Part shown: positions 32,823-42,919 of the stretch, one piece after another
Layout: every line of letters starts with the position of its first letter
How positions within the stretch are numbered: the stretch's first letter is position 1
Source: Micromonospora haikouensis
GTDB taxonomy: Bacteria > Actinomycetota > Actinomycetes > Mycobacteriales > Micromonosporaceae
Direction: 5' to 3'
Assembly: GCF_900091595.1 (NCBI RefSeq)
Contig: NZ_FMCW01000012.1
Location: 1 to 64,000, forward strand
DNA: 64,000 bases
Translations under genes and position numbers: made by a program
Notes under the pieces: model-generated
What the model was told of the DNA's origin: nothing
The model's database searches: none
Seen by the model: only the letters and a program-made list of their open reading frames with translations

Positions 32823-32986
32823 TTCAGCGCCCGGTCGATCACGGCGGTCAGCGCGGACTGGACGTTGCCCGAGGTCAGCACCTTGAGCAGGATGCCGGCG
32901 AACGCGACGGCGGCGAGGGTGCCGACGGCGTACTCGGCGGTGTTCATGCCGGCGTCGCCGCGCAGGCGGACGAGCAGCTTTCGCAT
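32819..32986 (-). CDS. Flp-pilin-like protein (DUF4244)
   Basis: 55 aa, start at ATG 32986 with AGGAA upstream. The sequence RGDAGMNTAEYAVGTLAAVAFA has the type-4b prepilin pattern: basic leader, a cleavage region around GMNTAEYA with the Glu at mature position 5, then a long hydrophobic helix. It is the DUF4244 class of actinobacterial Flp pilins, the probable main pilus subunit of this tad locus. Confidence 0.85.
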   Translation of the reverse strand: MRKLLVRLRGDAGMNTAEYAVGTLAAVAFAGILLKVLTSGNVQSALTAVIDRALK

Positions 32987-33036
32987 GTGTGTTCCTTTCT
33001 CGACTTGTCGCCGCGCGGCCGGTCGGCCGACGGCGC

Positions 33037-33774
33037 TCAGAGCACGTCGCCGAGGACGGCGACGATCACCGGCACCAGGCCGGCGAGAATGAAGGCCGGC
33101 AGGAAGCAGAGCCCCAGCGGCAGCACGATGAGGACACCGGCCCGGCGGGCGGACGCCTCGGCGGCGGTCGAGCGGTCGGCGCGCAGGTCGTCGGCCAGGC
33201 GGGTCAGCGCGCCGGCGAGGGCGGCACCGCTGCTCGACGAGCGCAGCGCCGCCCCGGCCAGCCGCTCGGCCCCCGGCACCGGCGCGAGATGCGCCCACGC
33301 CTCCTCGGAGCCGCCGCCGAGGAGCAGGGTCCGGCCGACCCGGCCGAGGCGGTCTCCCAGCGGCCCGCCGAGCGCTTCGGCCACCGCGAGCACCGAACGG
33401 TCGACGGGTGCCCCGGCCCGCATCGCGGACGCGAGAAGGTCAGCGGCGAGGGGCAGGTCGGCGGCCTCCCGCAGCCGCCGCTCCCGGGCGACGCGCGGCT
33501 CGATCCGGCGCAGTCCCCGGTCCGCCGCGACGGCGGCGAGGGCGCCGCCGAGCAGGCCCGACCAGCCGCCCAGCACGATCAGGACCGCCGCCCCGGCCAG
33601 CCCTGCCCCGAGGCGTACCGGGTCGGGCCACCACGCCGGGCGCGACCGCCCGGCAGGCTCGTTCCGCCGGCTCAGGCCGCGCAGCCGCCGGGCGGGGTCG
33701 GCCCGCGTACGGACGGACAGGGCGAGCACGGCCGCCACGGCGAGACAGCCGGCGGCCAGCGCATGGCGGGACAT
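33037..33774 (-). CDS. tadC: Tad pilus membrane protein TadC (T2SS F-type)
   Basis: 245 aa. T2SSF domain with ADLLASAMRAGAPVDRSVLAVAEALGG and several hydrophobic helices, the last being VLIVLPLGLCFLPAFILAGLVPV. It forms the inner-membrane platform that the CpaF ATPase acts on. It shares one base with TadB. Confidence 0.85.
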   Translation of the reverse strand: MSRHALAAGCLAVAAVLALSVRTRADPARRLRGLSRRNEPAGRSRPAWWPDPVRLGAGLAGAAVLIVLGGWSGLLGGALAAVAADRGLRRIEPRVARERRLREAADLPLAADLLASAMRAGAPVDRSVLAVAEALGGPLGDRLGRVGRTLLLGGGSEEAWAHLAPVPGAERLAGAALRSSSSGAALAGALTRLADDLRADRSTAAEASARRAGVLIVLPLGLCFLPAFILAGLVPVIVAVLGDVL

Positions 33775-34946
33775 CAGCGGCTCCCGTCCGGTGCCGTGCC
33801 GAGCCGTTCGGCCCAGAACAGGCCGGCGAGCTGGAGGACGACGGCCAGCACCGCGCAGCCACCACCGACGGGGGTGTGCAGCAGGACCGCGACGGGGTCG
33901 ACGCCGACGCCGTACCCCAGCCCGATGCCGCCGAGGGGCAGCGCGGCGAGGAGCCAGGCGGTGGCCCGGCTCCCGGCCGCCTGCGCTGCGGCGGCCGCGA
34001 GGCCCCGATCGGTGGCCCGCGCGTCGGCCTCGATGCGTTCCAGCAGGTCGGCGAGGGGCGCCCCGGTCCGGTCGGCGAGCTGAACCGCCGCGCGGGCCAG
34101 CCGCCCGAGCCGGTCGGCGGCGGCGGGGTCGACGGGCAGCGAGGCGGCGGCCGTCAACACCGGAACGCCGGCACGCAGGTCCGCGGCGAGGGCGCAGAGC
34201 TGGTCCAGGCTGCGCCGCCGCGCGAGCTGCGCCTGCCGGGCCAGCCGCCTGCGGAGCAGACCACGTACGGCCAGCGCCCCGTACGCGCCGACCACCACGG
34301 CGGCCACCGGCCCGGCCAGTACGGCACCGGATGCCGCGCCCGCCACGCCCCCGACCAGCGGGGCCCGCCGGGGCGAGGCCGACAGCCAGGCCGGGACGTG
34401 CAGCGACCGGAGACCGGCCACCGACGGCCGGGCACGCCCACCGTCGCCCGCCCCGTCGCCCGGCGGAACCGTGGGCGGGCCCGGGTGGGGCGGCGTCTCG
34501 GATCGGAGCAGGGCGCCTGCCGGCCTGCGCGGATCACGCCGACCGGGCGGGCCGGACCGTCCGCCGGGCTCCGCCGGACCGGAAGCGCCAGCGGGGCCGA
34601 CCGAGGGACGGTGACCCGTCGGGCCGGGCGAGGGGCGGTGACCGGTCGGGCCGGGCGAGGGGCGGTGACCCGTCGGGCCGGACCGGCTGGAGGGCGGGCC
34701 CGGGGTGCAGGGGCCGGCGGTGGCCCAGGCCGGGCGGGCACCGGACGGCGTGGGGTCTCGCACCGGCCGGGGTGGCGGGTCGCCGTGGTCGATCCGACCG
34801 GCGTCCGGCGAGCCGGCTCCCGCCGGGGGCGGGGGCGGTTGCCCGAGCAGCGCGCGTCTCCTGGCCCGGCTGCTGCGCATCGGCCACACCACGGCCGCAG
34901 CGGCGGCGACGAGGAGGGCGGCCACCAGCCACTCGGTCGTGGTCAC
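33774..34946 (-). CDS. tadB: Tad pilus membrane protein TadB (T2SS F-type) with repeat-bearing linker
   Basis: 390 aa from GTG 34946, overlapping the CpaF stop (GTGA). After one N-terminal membrane helix comes a long, low-complexity Pro/Gly/Arg linker (residues about 30-200) with three tandem copies of PTGHRPSPG-type 9-mers (34605-34690). The T2SSF domain follows (RRRSLDQLCALAADLRAGVP). It pairs with TadC. A linker this long and repetitive is unusual for TadB and may be fast-evolving. Confidence 0.8.
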   Translation of the reverse strand: MTTTEWLVAALLVAAAAAVVWPMRSSRARRRALLGQPPPPPAGAGSPDAGRIDHGDPPPRPVRDPTPSGARPAWATAGPCTPGPPSSRSGPTGHRPSPGPTGHRPSPGPTGHRPSVGPAGASGPAEPGGRSGPPGRRDPRRPAGALLRSETPPHPGPPTVPPGDGAGDGGRARPSVAGLRSLHVPAWLSASPRRAPLVGGVAGAASGAVLAGPVAAVVVGAYGALAVRGLLRRRLARQAQLARRRSLDQLCALAADLRAGVPVLTAAASLPVDPAAADRLGRLARAAVQLADRTGAPLADLLERIEADARATDRGLAAAAAQAAGSRATAWLLAALPLGGIGLGYGVGVDPVAVLLHTPVGGGCAVLAVVLQLAGLFWAERLGTAPDGSR

Positions 34947-36193
34947 CCGAGCTCCCCGTGGCGGGCAGGGGCCCCGGCCCGGCCGTCCCGTTCGGTGCCG
35001 CCCCGCCACGCCTCACCCAGGACCGACGGGACGGGCACGTCCCGCTCCCGCAGCAACACGCCGAGGGCCTGCGCGGCGGGACCGGGGCCGTGGCCGCGTA
35101 CCCAGGCGGGGACGACCGTGACGAGGCGGTCCGGGCCGTCGGGGAGCAGCAGGCAGACCGACTCCAGGACGCGGCCCCGCGCGCCCCGGCGGACCTGGAG
35201 CAGCACCTGGAGCGCGGCGGCGACCTGGGCGTGCAGCGCGGCCCGGGGCAGCCCGCCCAGCATGCCGAGCGCCTCCAGCCGGGCCGGGACGTCCGAGGGC
35301 GCGTTGGCGTGCAGCGTCCCCGCGCCGCCGTCGTGGCCGGTGTTCAGCGCGGCGAGCAGGTCGACGACCTCCCCGCCCCGGCATTCCCCGACGACGAGCC
35401 GGTCGGGGCGCATCCGGAGCGCCTGCCGCACCAGGTCGCTGAGCCCGACCGCGCCGGCACCCTCCACGTTGGAGGTGCGGGCCTGCAGTCCGACCACGTG
35501 CGGATGCAGGGGGCGCAGCTCGGCGGCGTCCTCGACCAGCACGATCCGCTCGTTGCCGGGGACCTGCCCGAGCAGGGTGTTGAGCAGGGTCGTCTTGCCG
35601 GAGCCGGTGCCGCCCACCACCAGGTACGCGAGCCGGGCGGCCACCACGGCGGCGAGCACCGGGGCGACCGGCCGGGGCACGGTGCCCTGCCGCACGAGGT
35701 CGTCCAGGGTGAACGGGCGCTGCCGGAAGGTGCGCAGGGACAGGTAGGGCCCGTCGGTGGCCACCGGGGGCAGCACGGCGTGCAGCCTGGTGCCGTCCGG
35801 CAGCCGGGCGTCGGCATACGGGGAGCCGTCGTCGAGGCGACGGCCTGCTCCGGCGGCGAGGCGCTGCGCCAGGCGGCGTACGTCGTCGACGGTGCCCATC
35901 GGCACCGCGACCTGGTGCAGGCCCTGGCCCCGGTCGACCCACACCCGGTTGGCGTTTACGAGAACGTCGGTCACCTCCGGATCGGCGAGCAGGGGTGCGA
36001 GCGGGCCCGCGCCGACCAGGTCGTCGTGCACCCGGCCGGCGATGCGCAGCACGGCGGTGTCGCCGAGGACCGCCGCCGCCGGCTCGGCGCGGACGGCGGA
36101 AACCACCGCCGCCGGCGTGACCGGGGCGGCCGTGGCGGCGAAGCGCTGCCGCACCCGGCTGGCGATCTCCTCACCGTCGGCGTGGCCGTTCAC
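34943..36193 (-). CDS. cpaF: Tad pilus assembly ATPase (CpaF/TadA family)
   Basis: 416 aa. Secretion ATPase with Walker A VVGGTGSGKTTLLNTLL, an Asp box (VLVEDAAELRP), the His box (AGTLHANAPSDVPARLEALG) and Walker B-type MRPDRLVVGECRGGE. The N-terminal domain (DDLVGAGPLAPLLADPEVTDVLVNANRVWVDR) is the usual CpaF segment. It powers pilin polymerisation. It corresponds to M. tuberculosis Rv3659c. Overlaps both neighbours by 4 bases. Confidence 0.93.
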   Translation of the reverse strand: MNGHADGEEIASRVRQRFAATAAPVTPAAVVSAVRAEPAAAVLGDTAVLRIAGRVHDDLVGAGPLAPLLADPEVTDVLVNANRVWVDRGQGLHQVAVPMGTVDDVRRLAQRLAAGAGRRLDDGSPYADARLPDGTRLHAVLPPVATDGPYLSLRTFRQRPFTLDDLVRQGTVPRPVAPVLAAVVAARLAYLVVGGTGSGKTTLLNTLLGQVPGNERIVLVEDAAELRPLHPHVVGLQARTSNVEGAGAVGLSDLVRQALRMRPDRLVVGECRGGEVVDLLAALNTGHDGGAGTLHANAPSDVPARLEALGMLGGLPRAALHAQVAAALQVLLQVRRGARGRVLESVCLLLPDGPDRLVTVVPAWVRGHGPGPAAQALGVLLRERDVPVPSVLGEAWRGGTERDGRAGAPARHGELG

Positions 36194-37296
36194 GCCGCAC
36201 CCGGCATCGGGACGCCGGTCAGCTCGCCGACGATCCGCTGGCAGAGCGCGGCGAGGGGGCCGCGCCCGTCGGCGGCGGGGGCCTCCCCGCGCTCCAGTCC
36301 CCGGCACAGCCCCGGCTCGGGGCGGAGCGTGCCGGCCAACGGCAGGCCCAGCGCACGGGCGACTTCGACGGCCTTGAGCCGGCCGGGCGCCGGGCCCCGC
36401 ACGACGACGGACAGTTGGGCGCAGTGCGGGGTGGCGGCCGCCGCCACCCGGGCCGCCGCAGCGGTGGCCCGCAGCTCGGCCGGCACGACGAGGAACGCCT
36501 GGTCGGCGGCCTGCAACGCGAGCACGGCCGGGTCGTCGAGGTGCCGGGGCACGTCGACCACGACGAAGTCGCGCCCGCGTCGGGCCGCGTCGAGGGTGGC
36601 CGCCATGGCCGGGGCGGGCAGCGGCAGGGGGTCTCCCCGGTCCCAGGAGAGCACCACCAGGTCGCCGCGGCTGGGCAGGGCCCGCACCAGCGCCGGCGGG
36701 TCGACCCGGCCGTCGGCGTCGGTCAGCGCCGGCCAGCGCAGCCCGTCCAGTTGTTCCCAGCCGAGCACCAGGTCGAGTCCGCCGCCGAGCGGGTCGGCGT
36801 CGACGAGGAGGGTGCGCAGCCGGGCCCGGGCGGCGGTGACGGCCAACCCGCCGGCGAGGATGCTGGCTCCGGCGCCGCCCCGGCCGCCGAGCACCGCGAC
36901 CACCCGGGCCACGCCGTCTCCGGCGCGGTCCGGCGCGCACTCGGCGAACCGGTCCACCAGCCACGGCTCGGCGGCCGGCAGCGTGGCGACGTGTTCGGCA
37001 CCGATCAGCTCGGCGATCTCCCAGCCGGGGTCCAGTTGCCCCGTCCGGCCCACCAGGACCATGCGCGACCGGCGCGGCAGCCGCGCCCGCAGGCAGGGCT
37101 GGGCCTGGTCGTCGCCCACCAGCACCAGCGGCGCCGGTGACCACCGGGACCGGGCGGCGGCCGGGTCCGCGGCCACCTCGACCTCGGTGCCGCCGGCGGC
37201 GGCGAGCCGGAGCAGGTCGTCGAGCAGGCCGTCGTCCGAGGTCACCACCAGGGGCAGTCGGCGGCGCGGTGGGAGCGGGGTACGGGGTGGTGGCAT
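36190..37296 (-). CDS. ssd: TadZ/CpaE-like P-loop protein (septum-site-determining Ssd type)
   Basis: 368 aa from ATG 37296, with GGAGG upstream. It has a receiver-like N-terminus, then an atypical Walker A GGRGGAGASILAGGLAVTAA (deviant MinD/ParA-like P-loop with the catalytic Lys replaced) and VVDVPRHLDDPAVLALQ. This matches Rv3660c/Ssd, a MinD-like protein that affects septum formation in M. tuberculosis, and the TadZ polar-localisation proteins. It heads the tad operon, so the promoter must lie in 37297-37650. Confidence 0.88.
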   Translation of the reverse strand: MPPPRTPLPPRRRLPLVVTSDDGLLDDLLRLAAAGGTEVEVAADPAAARSRWSPAPLVLVGDDQAQPCLRARLPRRSRMVLVGRTGQLDPGWEIAELIGAEHVATLPAAEPWLVDRFAECAPDRAGDGVARVVAVLGGRGGAGASILAGGLAVTAARARLRTLLVDADPLGGGLDLVLGWEQLDGLRWPALTDADGRVDPPALVRALPSRGDLVVLSWDRGDPLPLPAPAMAATLDAARRGRDFVVVDVPRHLDDPAVLALQAADQAFLVVPAELRATAAAARVAAAATPHCAQLSVVVRGPAPGRLKAVEVARALGLPLAGTLRPEPGLCRGLERGEAPAADGRGPLAALCQRIVGELTGVPMPGAA

Positions 37297-37381
37297 CGCG
37301 GCCTCCAGCAGTTGGGCTCGGGGGTGCTGCCGGAGAGCGTGCCCGGGTGGGACTCGGCCCGGCCGCCCACGATGGCTTCCC

Positions 37382-37409
37382 TGTGGACAACCGGGGGCAC
37401 TGTGGACAA
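37382..37409. promoter_or_regulatory. Two DnaA-box-like 9-mers upstream of the tad operon
   Basis: TGTGGACAA occurs at 37382-37390 and 37401-37409, the reverse complement of TTGTCCACA, 19 bases apart in the same orientation and 86 bases upstream of ssd. The spacer 37297-37650 contains no gene; the region also holds the promoter of the VHL-beta gene on the other strand. Confidence 0.5.
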
Positions 37410-37650
37410 CGCCCGAAAGCCCAGTGGATCTGCTATGGCGGGCCGGAGCGGCGCAGGTCGGAGGGGTCGGCCGTGGCAGGCGCGTGGGCCCCGTCGCACG
37501 CCCCGCGCCCGAATATGCCGCCGGCCCGGGTGCCCGATGGACGGCCGGGGCAGAATTCCCCCCGGCAACCATTGACCTTGGGGAACCCATTTCGCATAAT
37601 TCGGTCCTCCGTGCCGCTGTTTCGAGCGGCACCGTGCGCGGATCGGGGCC

Positions 37651-38535
37651 ATGACCCACTCAAACGATTTCGACGATCGGCGCAGGCTCGACATCTCCAG
37701 GGGCACCGGGGAAGGCGCCGGGACGGCGGCGCGCCTGCGCATCGGCGGCTGGGTGCCGCCGTCGGTGGAGCGCGCGGCTCTGCCGTCCGCGCCCTACCAG
37801 GCGTTTTCCGTCGGGGACGGCTGGACCGGGGCGGGGCCGGGGGCGGCACCGGCCGCCCAGCCGGCGTCCGCGCCGTCGAGACGCGCCTACGGCAGCGAGG
37901 GGCCGCAGTTGGCCCTCGTGCTGACCTCCGTGGCGGTCGGGCTGGTGGCCACGCTGGTCATCACGCTGCTTCCGTTGTTCAACGCCTACCAGCCGTACCA
38001 GCCGGGGCCGATCGCCCAGGAGCCGATCCGGGTGGGCCTGCCCACCGACAGCGCGACGCCCACCCCCACCCTCTCGCCGGCGTTGGGGTCGCTGTCGAAC
38101 CGGGCCTCGTCGTCGGCCCAGGCTTCCGCGTCGAGCCGCCCGTCGACCGGGCGGCCCCGCGACACCGGCCCGACCCCGACCACCCGCGCGACCACGAGCC
38201 GGCCCGCCCCGGCGACGACCGGGCCGCGGCCGCAGCCCACCCAGGCGGGTACGGCGGAGCTGCAGGCGCTTCCGCCGTCTGCGGAGTCGCGCCTGCGGTC
38301 GACCAGCGGCGGTCGCTCGACGTACGTCGACTTCGTCAACGCCCGGCGCGAGCGGGTCGTCGTGTACTGGCTCGACTGGGACGGCCGCCGCCGGCAGTAC
38401 CGGACGCTGGGGCCGGGCGAGTCGTACCGGCAGCAGACCTATGTCGGGCACCCGTGGGTGGTCACGAACGACCGGGGGTGGGCGCTGGCCTGCTTCCAGC
38501 CGGAGCCCGAGACGCGCCGGGCCGTGGTGCGCTGA
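37651..38535 (+). CDS. Membrane protein with C-terminal VHL-beta-like domain
   Basis: 294 aa. N-terminal about 85 residues are disordered and cytoplasmic. One membrane helix (LALVLTSVAVGLVATLVITLL) is followed by a Pro/Ser/Thr-rich stalk, then about 70 C-terminal residues (TYVDFVNARRERVVVYWLDW...YRTLGPGESYRQQTYVGHPW...CFQPEP). These have the strand pattern and HPW loop of the VHL beta domain, best known from the human von Hippel-Lindau protein where it binds hydroxyproline peptides. In bacteria its ligand is unknown; here it would face outward. Opposite direction to ssd, sharing a 350-base spacer with it. Confidence 0.75.
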   Translation: MTHSNDFDDRRRLDISRGTGEGAGTAARLRIGGWVPPSVERAALPSAPYQAFSVGDGWTGAGPGAAPAAQPASAPSRRAYGSEGPQLALVLTSVAVGLVATLVITLLPLFNAYQPYQPGPIAQEPIRVGLPTDSATPTPTLSPALGSLSNRASSSAQASASSRPSTGRPRDTGPTPTTRATTSRPAPATTGPRPQPTQAGTAELQALPPSAESRLRSTSGGRSTYVDFVNARRERVVVYWLDWDGRRRQYRTLGPGESYRQQTYVGHPWVVTNDRGWALACFQPEPETRRAVVR

Positions 38536-38540
38536 AACGA

Positions 38541-38584
38541 CGGTGGCTCACCGTCGCGGCATCAGCCACGGCGGTGAGCCACCG
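38541..38584. terminator. Bidirectional stem-loop between converging genes
   Basis: 13-bp stem CGGTGGCTCACCG/CGGTGAGCCACCG (38541-38553, 38572-38584), 18-base loop, between the VHL-beta gene stop and the xylanase stop at 38592. Confidence 0.75.
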
Positions 38585-38591
38585 CACCTCG

Positions 38592-40103
<1,512 letters not shown>

Positions 40104-40112
40104 TCACGGCCC

Positions 40113-40133
40113 GTTTCCGAAACTTTCGGAAAC
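40113..40133. promoter_or_regulatory. Perfect palindromic operator upstream of the xylanase gene
   Basis: GTTTCCGAAAcTTTCGGAAAC is a perfect 21-bp palindrome 64 bases upstream of the xylanase start. It contains CGAAA...TTTCG, reminiscent of motifs described upstream of Streptomyces xylanase genes; likely the site of a LacI-type regulator. Confidence 0.7.
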
Positions 40134-40298
40134 TGCCGTAACTGGACTGCAACATACCCGCAACCACATGATCGGTCAACGTCGATGGGGCCCGCCGCGA
40201 GTCCAGGGCGGTGCAGCCGCTCCACCTTGCTCACGGCATGCCGGAAGCCCGACAGGCGGCACGACCCCTGCCGGGCACGGCGATCCCGCCGCCAGAAT

Positions 40299-40311
40299 CC
40301 GAAACTTTCGG
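40299..40311. promoter_or_regulatory. Second CCGAAAcTTTCGG palindrome
   Basis: A 13-bp core identical to that of the 40113 site, 250 bases upstream of the xylanase start and about 90 bases past the EAL gene stop. Possibly an auxiliary operator for looping. Confidence 0.6.
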
Positions 40312-40312
40312 C

Positions 40313-40405
40313 GCGAGGCCGCGCGGCGCGGGGCGCACGGCGCGGCGCAAGACGCGGGGCCATGCGGCGCGGCGCAAGACGCAAGGCGCGGGGCCGCGCG
40401 CCTCG
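40313..40405. repeat. GC-rich imperfect repeats after the EAL gene
   Basis: GCGGCGCAAGACGC appears twice 26 bases apart within a low-complexity GCG-rich tract. No gene. It may be a simple-sequence expansion. Confidence 0.55.
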
Positions 40406-40407
40406 GT

Positions 40408-42309
40408 TCAGCCGAGAGCGGTGTGTTGCGGCGGGAACCGCAGTTCGAGTTCGACCGTCTGCACCGCGTCCTGGCTCACCGTGATCGGCTCGGGTCGGCC
40501 GGTCCAGTAGCCCTGGGCGAAGTCGACGCCGTAGCTCTTTAGGTGCTCGACGGTCGCGTCGTCCTGCACGTACTCGGCCGCGACGCGGATGCCGAGCGTC
40601 TGGCACAGCTCCACCAGCTTCGACACCACGGCCTGGTCCGCCGGCGACCGGCAGAGGTCGACGATGAACGTTCCATCGATCTTGACGAGGTCCACCGGAA
40701 GGTACTTCAGGTGCGCGAGCGCGCCGTATCCGGTGCCGAAGTCGTCGAGCGCCAGGTGGCAGCCCGCCGCCCTGATCCCCCGGGCGAAGGCCAGCGCCTC
40801 GTTCCGGTTCTCGATGAGCGCCGTTTCGGTGATCTCGAACGTCAGGCGCTCCGGCTTGACCCCGTACCGGTCGATCGCCTCCGTCACGAAGGTCAGCAGT
40901 CCCGGGTCGGCGAGGGACTTCCCCGAGATGTTGACCTGGTAGTGGGAGGTCTGCGCGCCCCGGCCGATGAACTCCAGGGCGTGGTGGACGACCCACTTGT
41001 CGACCGCGAGGATCTCGCCGACGCGTTCGGCCATGTCGAGGAAGGCCACCGGCGCGACCGGCTCCCCGGTGTCGCTGCGCACCCGCAGGAGGATCTCGTG
41101 GCGGGTGACCTGGTGGAGGTTGAGGTCGACGATGGGCTGGGCGTAGAGGGCGAACCTGCTGGCCGAGACCGCGTGCCGGACGCGGGAGCGGCACCGGGCC
41201 GTCCGCTCGCCGTCCGCGACCGGCTGGTCGAGCACGACGACGGAGGCGGTGTCGCGGCGCGCGTCCCGGGCCGCGTGCTCGCCGTCGACGAGCAGGTCGA
41301 AGCCGGTGGCGAGCACGCCGCTGCCGAAGCGCACCACGCCCGCCGAGGTGTTGAGCCGCAGGGTGTTCTGCCGGATGCCGAACAGGTGGTTCCGGAACGT
41401 CTCCACGATCCGGGCCGCCAGGCTCTCGGCGGCCTCCGTGCGCCCGTCGGCCGGTGCGAGAAGCACCCCCCACAGTCCGGAGCCGACCAGACCTGCGGTC
41501 ACGTCGTTGCCGACGACCGTGCGCAGCAGCCGGGCGACCGACGCCGTCAGGCGGTCGCGGTCGGCGTCGGTGAGCGCGTCCGGCAGCCGGGTGGCGGGTT
41601 CGGTCGCGACCACGACCAGGGCTCCGCCGGTGGTACGGCGGGCCCGGTCGACCTCGTCGATGACGTACCCGCGGTTCGGCAGCCCGGTGAGGCCGTCCAG
41701 CACGGCCAGGTCGGCACCGAGCATCTGGCTCCGGATGGCGAGCCGGCGGCGTTCCTGCCGGGCGAGTTCGAGCGCGGTGACGTCTTCGCCGGTCACGATG
41801 ATCCCCGACGGTCCGCCCTCGCGGGTGGTGATCTCCAGGTGGCAGTGCACGTGGCGGATGCTGCCGCCGGGCTGGACCACCCGGAAGCCGACCTCGCCCG
41901 GCCGGCACCGCGTCCACGCCGTCCGGACGGCCCTGCGGACCCGCTCGGCGTCGGCGGGATGGACGAGCCCGAACAACGTCTCGGGCGTGAGGCGCAGTGT
42001 CCCCGGCGCCTGCCCGAAGATCATCGCCATCTCGTCCGACCAGTGGATCCGGCCGAGGCCGTCCCGCCCGCCGGCCACCCAGGTGATGGTGCCCAACTTC
42101 GCCAGCTGGGCGGCGCGCGCGACCCTGGTCGCCTCGTCGACGTCCCAGGTCAGCGGGTCGACGAGGGCGGTGTCGACCATGATCTTGTAGCCCTCGGCGA
42201 GCGAGAGGTCGTGCCGACTCTGCGCCGCACGCGCGACGCGGCGCGCGCGGGCGAGTTCCAGCGGGCTCGGCCTGGTCTCGGCCAGCGCCAGGATGTCATC
42301 GAGGTCCAC
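40408..42309 (-). CDS. PAS-GGDEF(degenerate)-EAL c-di-GMP phosphodiesterase
   Basis: 633 aa. PAS fold about 65-185 (WSDEMAMIFGQAPGTLRLTP, HPADAERVRRAV). GGDEF-like domain about 200-350 starts DGLTGLPNRGYV, but its active-site loop reads GSGLWG, so cyclase activity is not expected. EAL domain about 375-620 keeps Glu405 (EILLR), Asn460, Glu492 (EITE), Asp-Asp 522-523 (DDFGTGY) and Lys543 (KIDG); the usual AEGVE reads AEYVQ. So it probably hydrolyses c-di-GMP, with altered loop 6. It overlaps the sigma-factor gene by 14 bases, which implies a single regulatory unit. No membrane segment. Confidence 0.87.
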   Translation of the reverse strand: MDLDDILALAETRPSPLELARARRVARAAQSRHDLSLAEGYKIMVDTALVDPLTWDVDEATRVARAAQLAKLGTITWVAGGRDGLGRIHWSDEMAMIFGQAPGTLRLTPETLFGLVHPADAERVRRAVRTAWTRCRPGEVGFRVVQPGGSIRHVHCHLEITTREGGPSGIIVTGEDVTALELARQERRRLAIRSQMLGADLAVLDGLTGLPNRGYVIDEVDRARRTTGGALVVVATEPATRLPDALTDADRDRLTASVARLLRTVVGNDVTAGLVGSGLWGVLLAPADGRTEAAESLAARIVETFRNHLFGIRQNTLRLNTSAGVVRFGSGVLATGFDLLVDGEHAARDARRDTASVVVLDQPVADGERTARCRSRVRHAVSASRFALYAQPIVDLNLHQVTRHEILLRVRSDTGEPVAPVAFLDMAERVGEILAVDKWVVHHALEFIGRGAQTSHYQVNISGKSLADPGLLTFVTEAIDRYGVKPERLTFEITETALIENRNEALAFARGIRAAGCHLALDDFGTGYGALAHLKYLPVDLVKIDGTFIVDLCRSPADQAVVSKLVELCQTLGIRVAAEYVQDDATVEHLKSYGVDFAQGYWTGRPEPITVSQDAVQTVELELRFPPQHTALG

Positions 42310-42919
42310 GACTGGCTCCCTGCCGCCGGTGGCTGTCCGGGGCGACGTAGCCGGCCTCCTCGGCCAGCTCGCGCAGCCCTCGCCTCGCGGCGACCTTGTA
42401 GGAGCGGACGCTGTTCTCGGTCAGCCCGAGAATGCGGGCGATCTCCTGGTTGGAGAAGCCCTCCTGCGCCATCTGGAACACCTCGGCGTGCCGTGCCGGG
42501 AGCCGGTGCAACCAGCCCCGCAGCAGCTCCTGCGCCTCCCACACGTCGGCGATGTTCGAGTGCGGCGCCGTCGGCAGGTCCTCCGGTGCCATCGCGGCCT
42601 CCCGCAGGTGCCGCTGGCGGTCCTTGCGGATCTTGTGGCGCGCCGTGACGATGATCCAGCCGATCGGCCGGTCGTGGACGCGCAGCTTGGACCACTGGAC
42701 GCGCCCGTGCAGGTACGCCTCGTTGAGCGCGTCCTCGACCACCTCGCGGTCCCGGCACGCCGATCTGAGGATCCGCTCCACCTGGTGGTAGGAGGCCTCG
42801 GTGAACGCGGCGAACTCCTGGTCGTGCGCGGCCTTCATGCGTGCGGCCTCCGCCTCGCGCGTCGCCTCGCAGTCGGCCTGCTCCGGTGTCAGGGCGGCGG
42901 TGCCCTCGAACTCGATCAC
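42296..42919 (-). CDS. ECF-type RNA polymerase sigma factor
   Basis: 207 aa from GTG 42919, with GGGAGG upstream. Region 2 (AFTEASYHQVERILRSACRD, then DALNEAYLHG) and region 4 (LPARHAEVFQMAQEGFSNQE, then IARILGLTENSVRSYKVA) are complete and separated by a short linker, the ECF layout. No RsrA-like zinc anti-sigma gene is adjacent. Instead it overlaps a small membrane protein gene (GTGA) before it and the EAL gene after it. A PAS-c-di-GMP enzyme behind a sigma factor suggests second-messenger control. Confidence 0.85.
   Translation of the reverse strand: MIEFEGTAALTPEQADCEATREAEAARMKAAHDQEFAAFTEASYHQVERILRSACRDREVVEDALNEAYLHGRVQWSKLRVHDRPIGWIIVTARHKIRKDRQRHLREAAMAPEDLPTAPHSNIADVWEAQELLRGWLHRLPARHAEVFQMAQEGFSNQEIARILGLTENSVRSYKVAARRGLRELAEEAGYVAPDSHRRQGASRGPR

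Noticed and set aside
32765-37654. A very long open frame on the plus strand across the tad operon
   Set aside because: It is the antisense of overlapping, well-recognised tad genes in high-GC DNA. Its product is Arg/Pro/Ala-rich low-complexity sequence with no domain.
40313-40405. Small gene or MITE in the GCG-rich tract
   Set aside because: No inverted terminal repeats and no plausible start with a ribosome-binding site; it looks like simple-sequence expansion.
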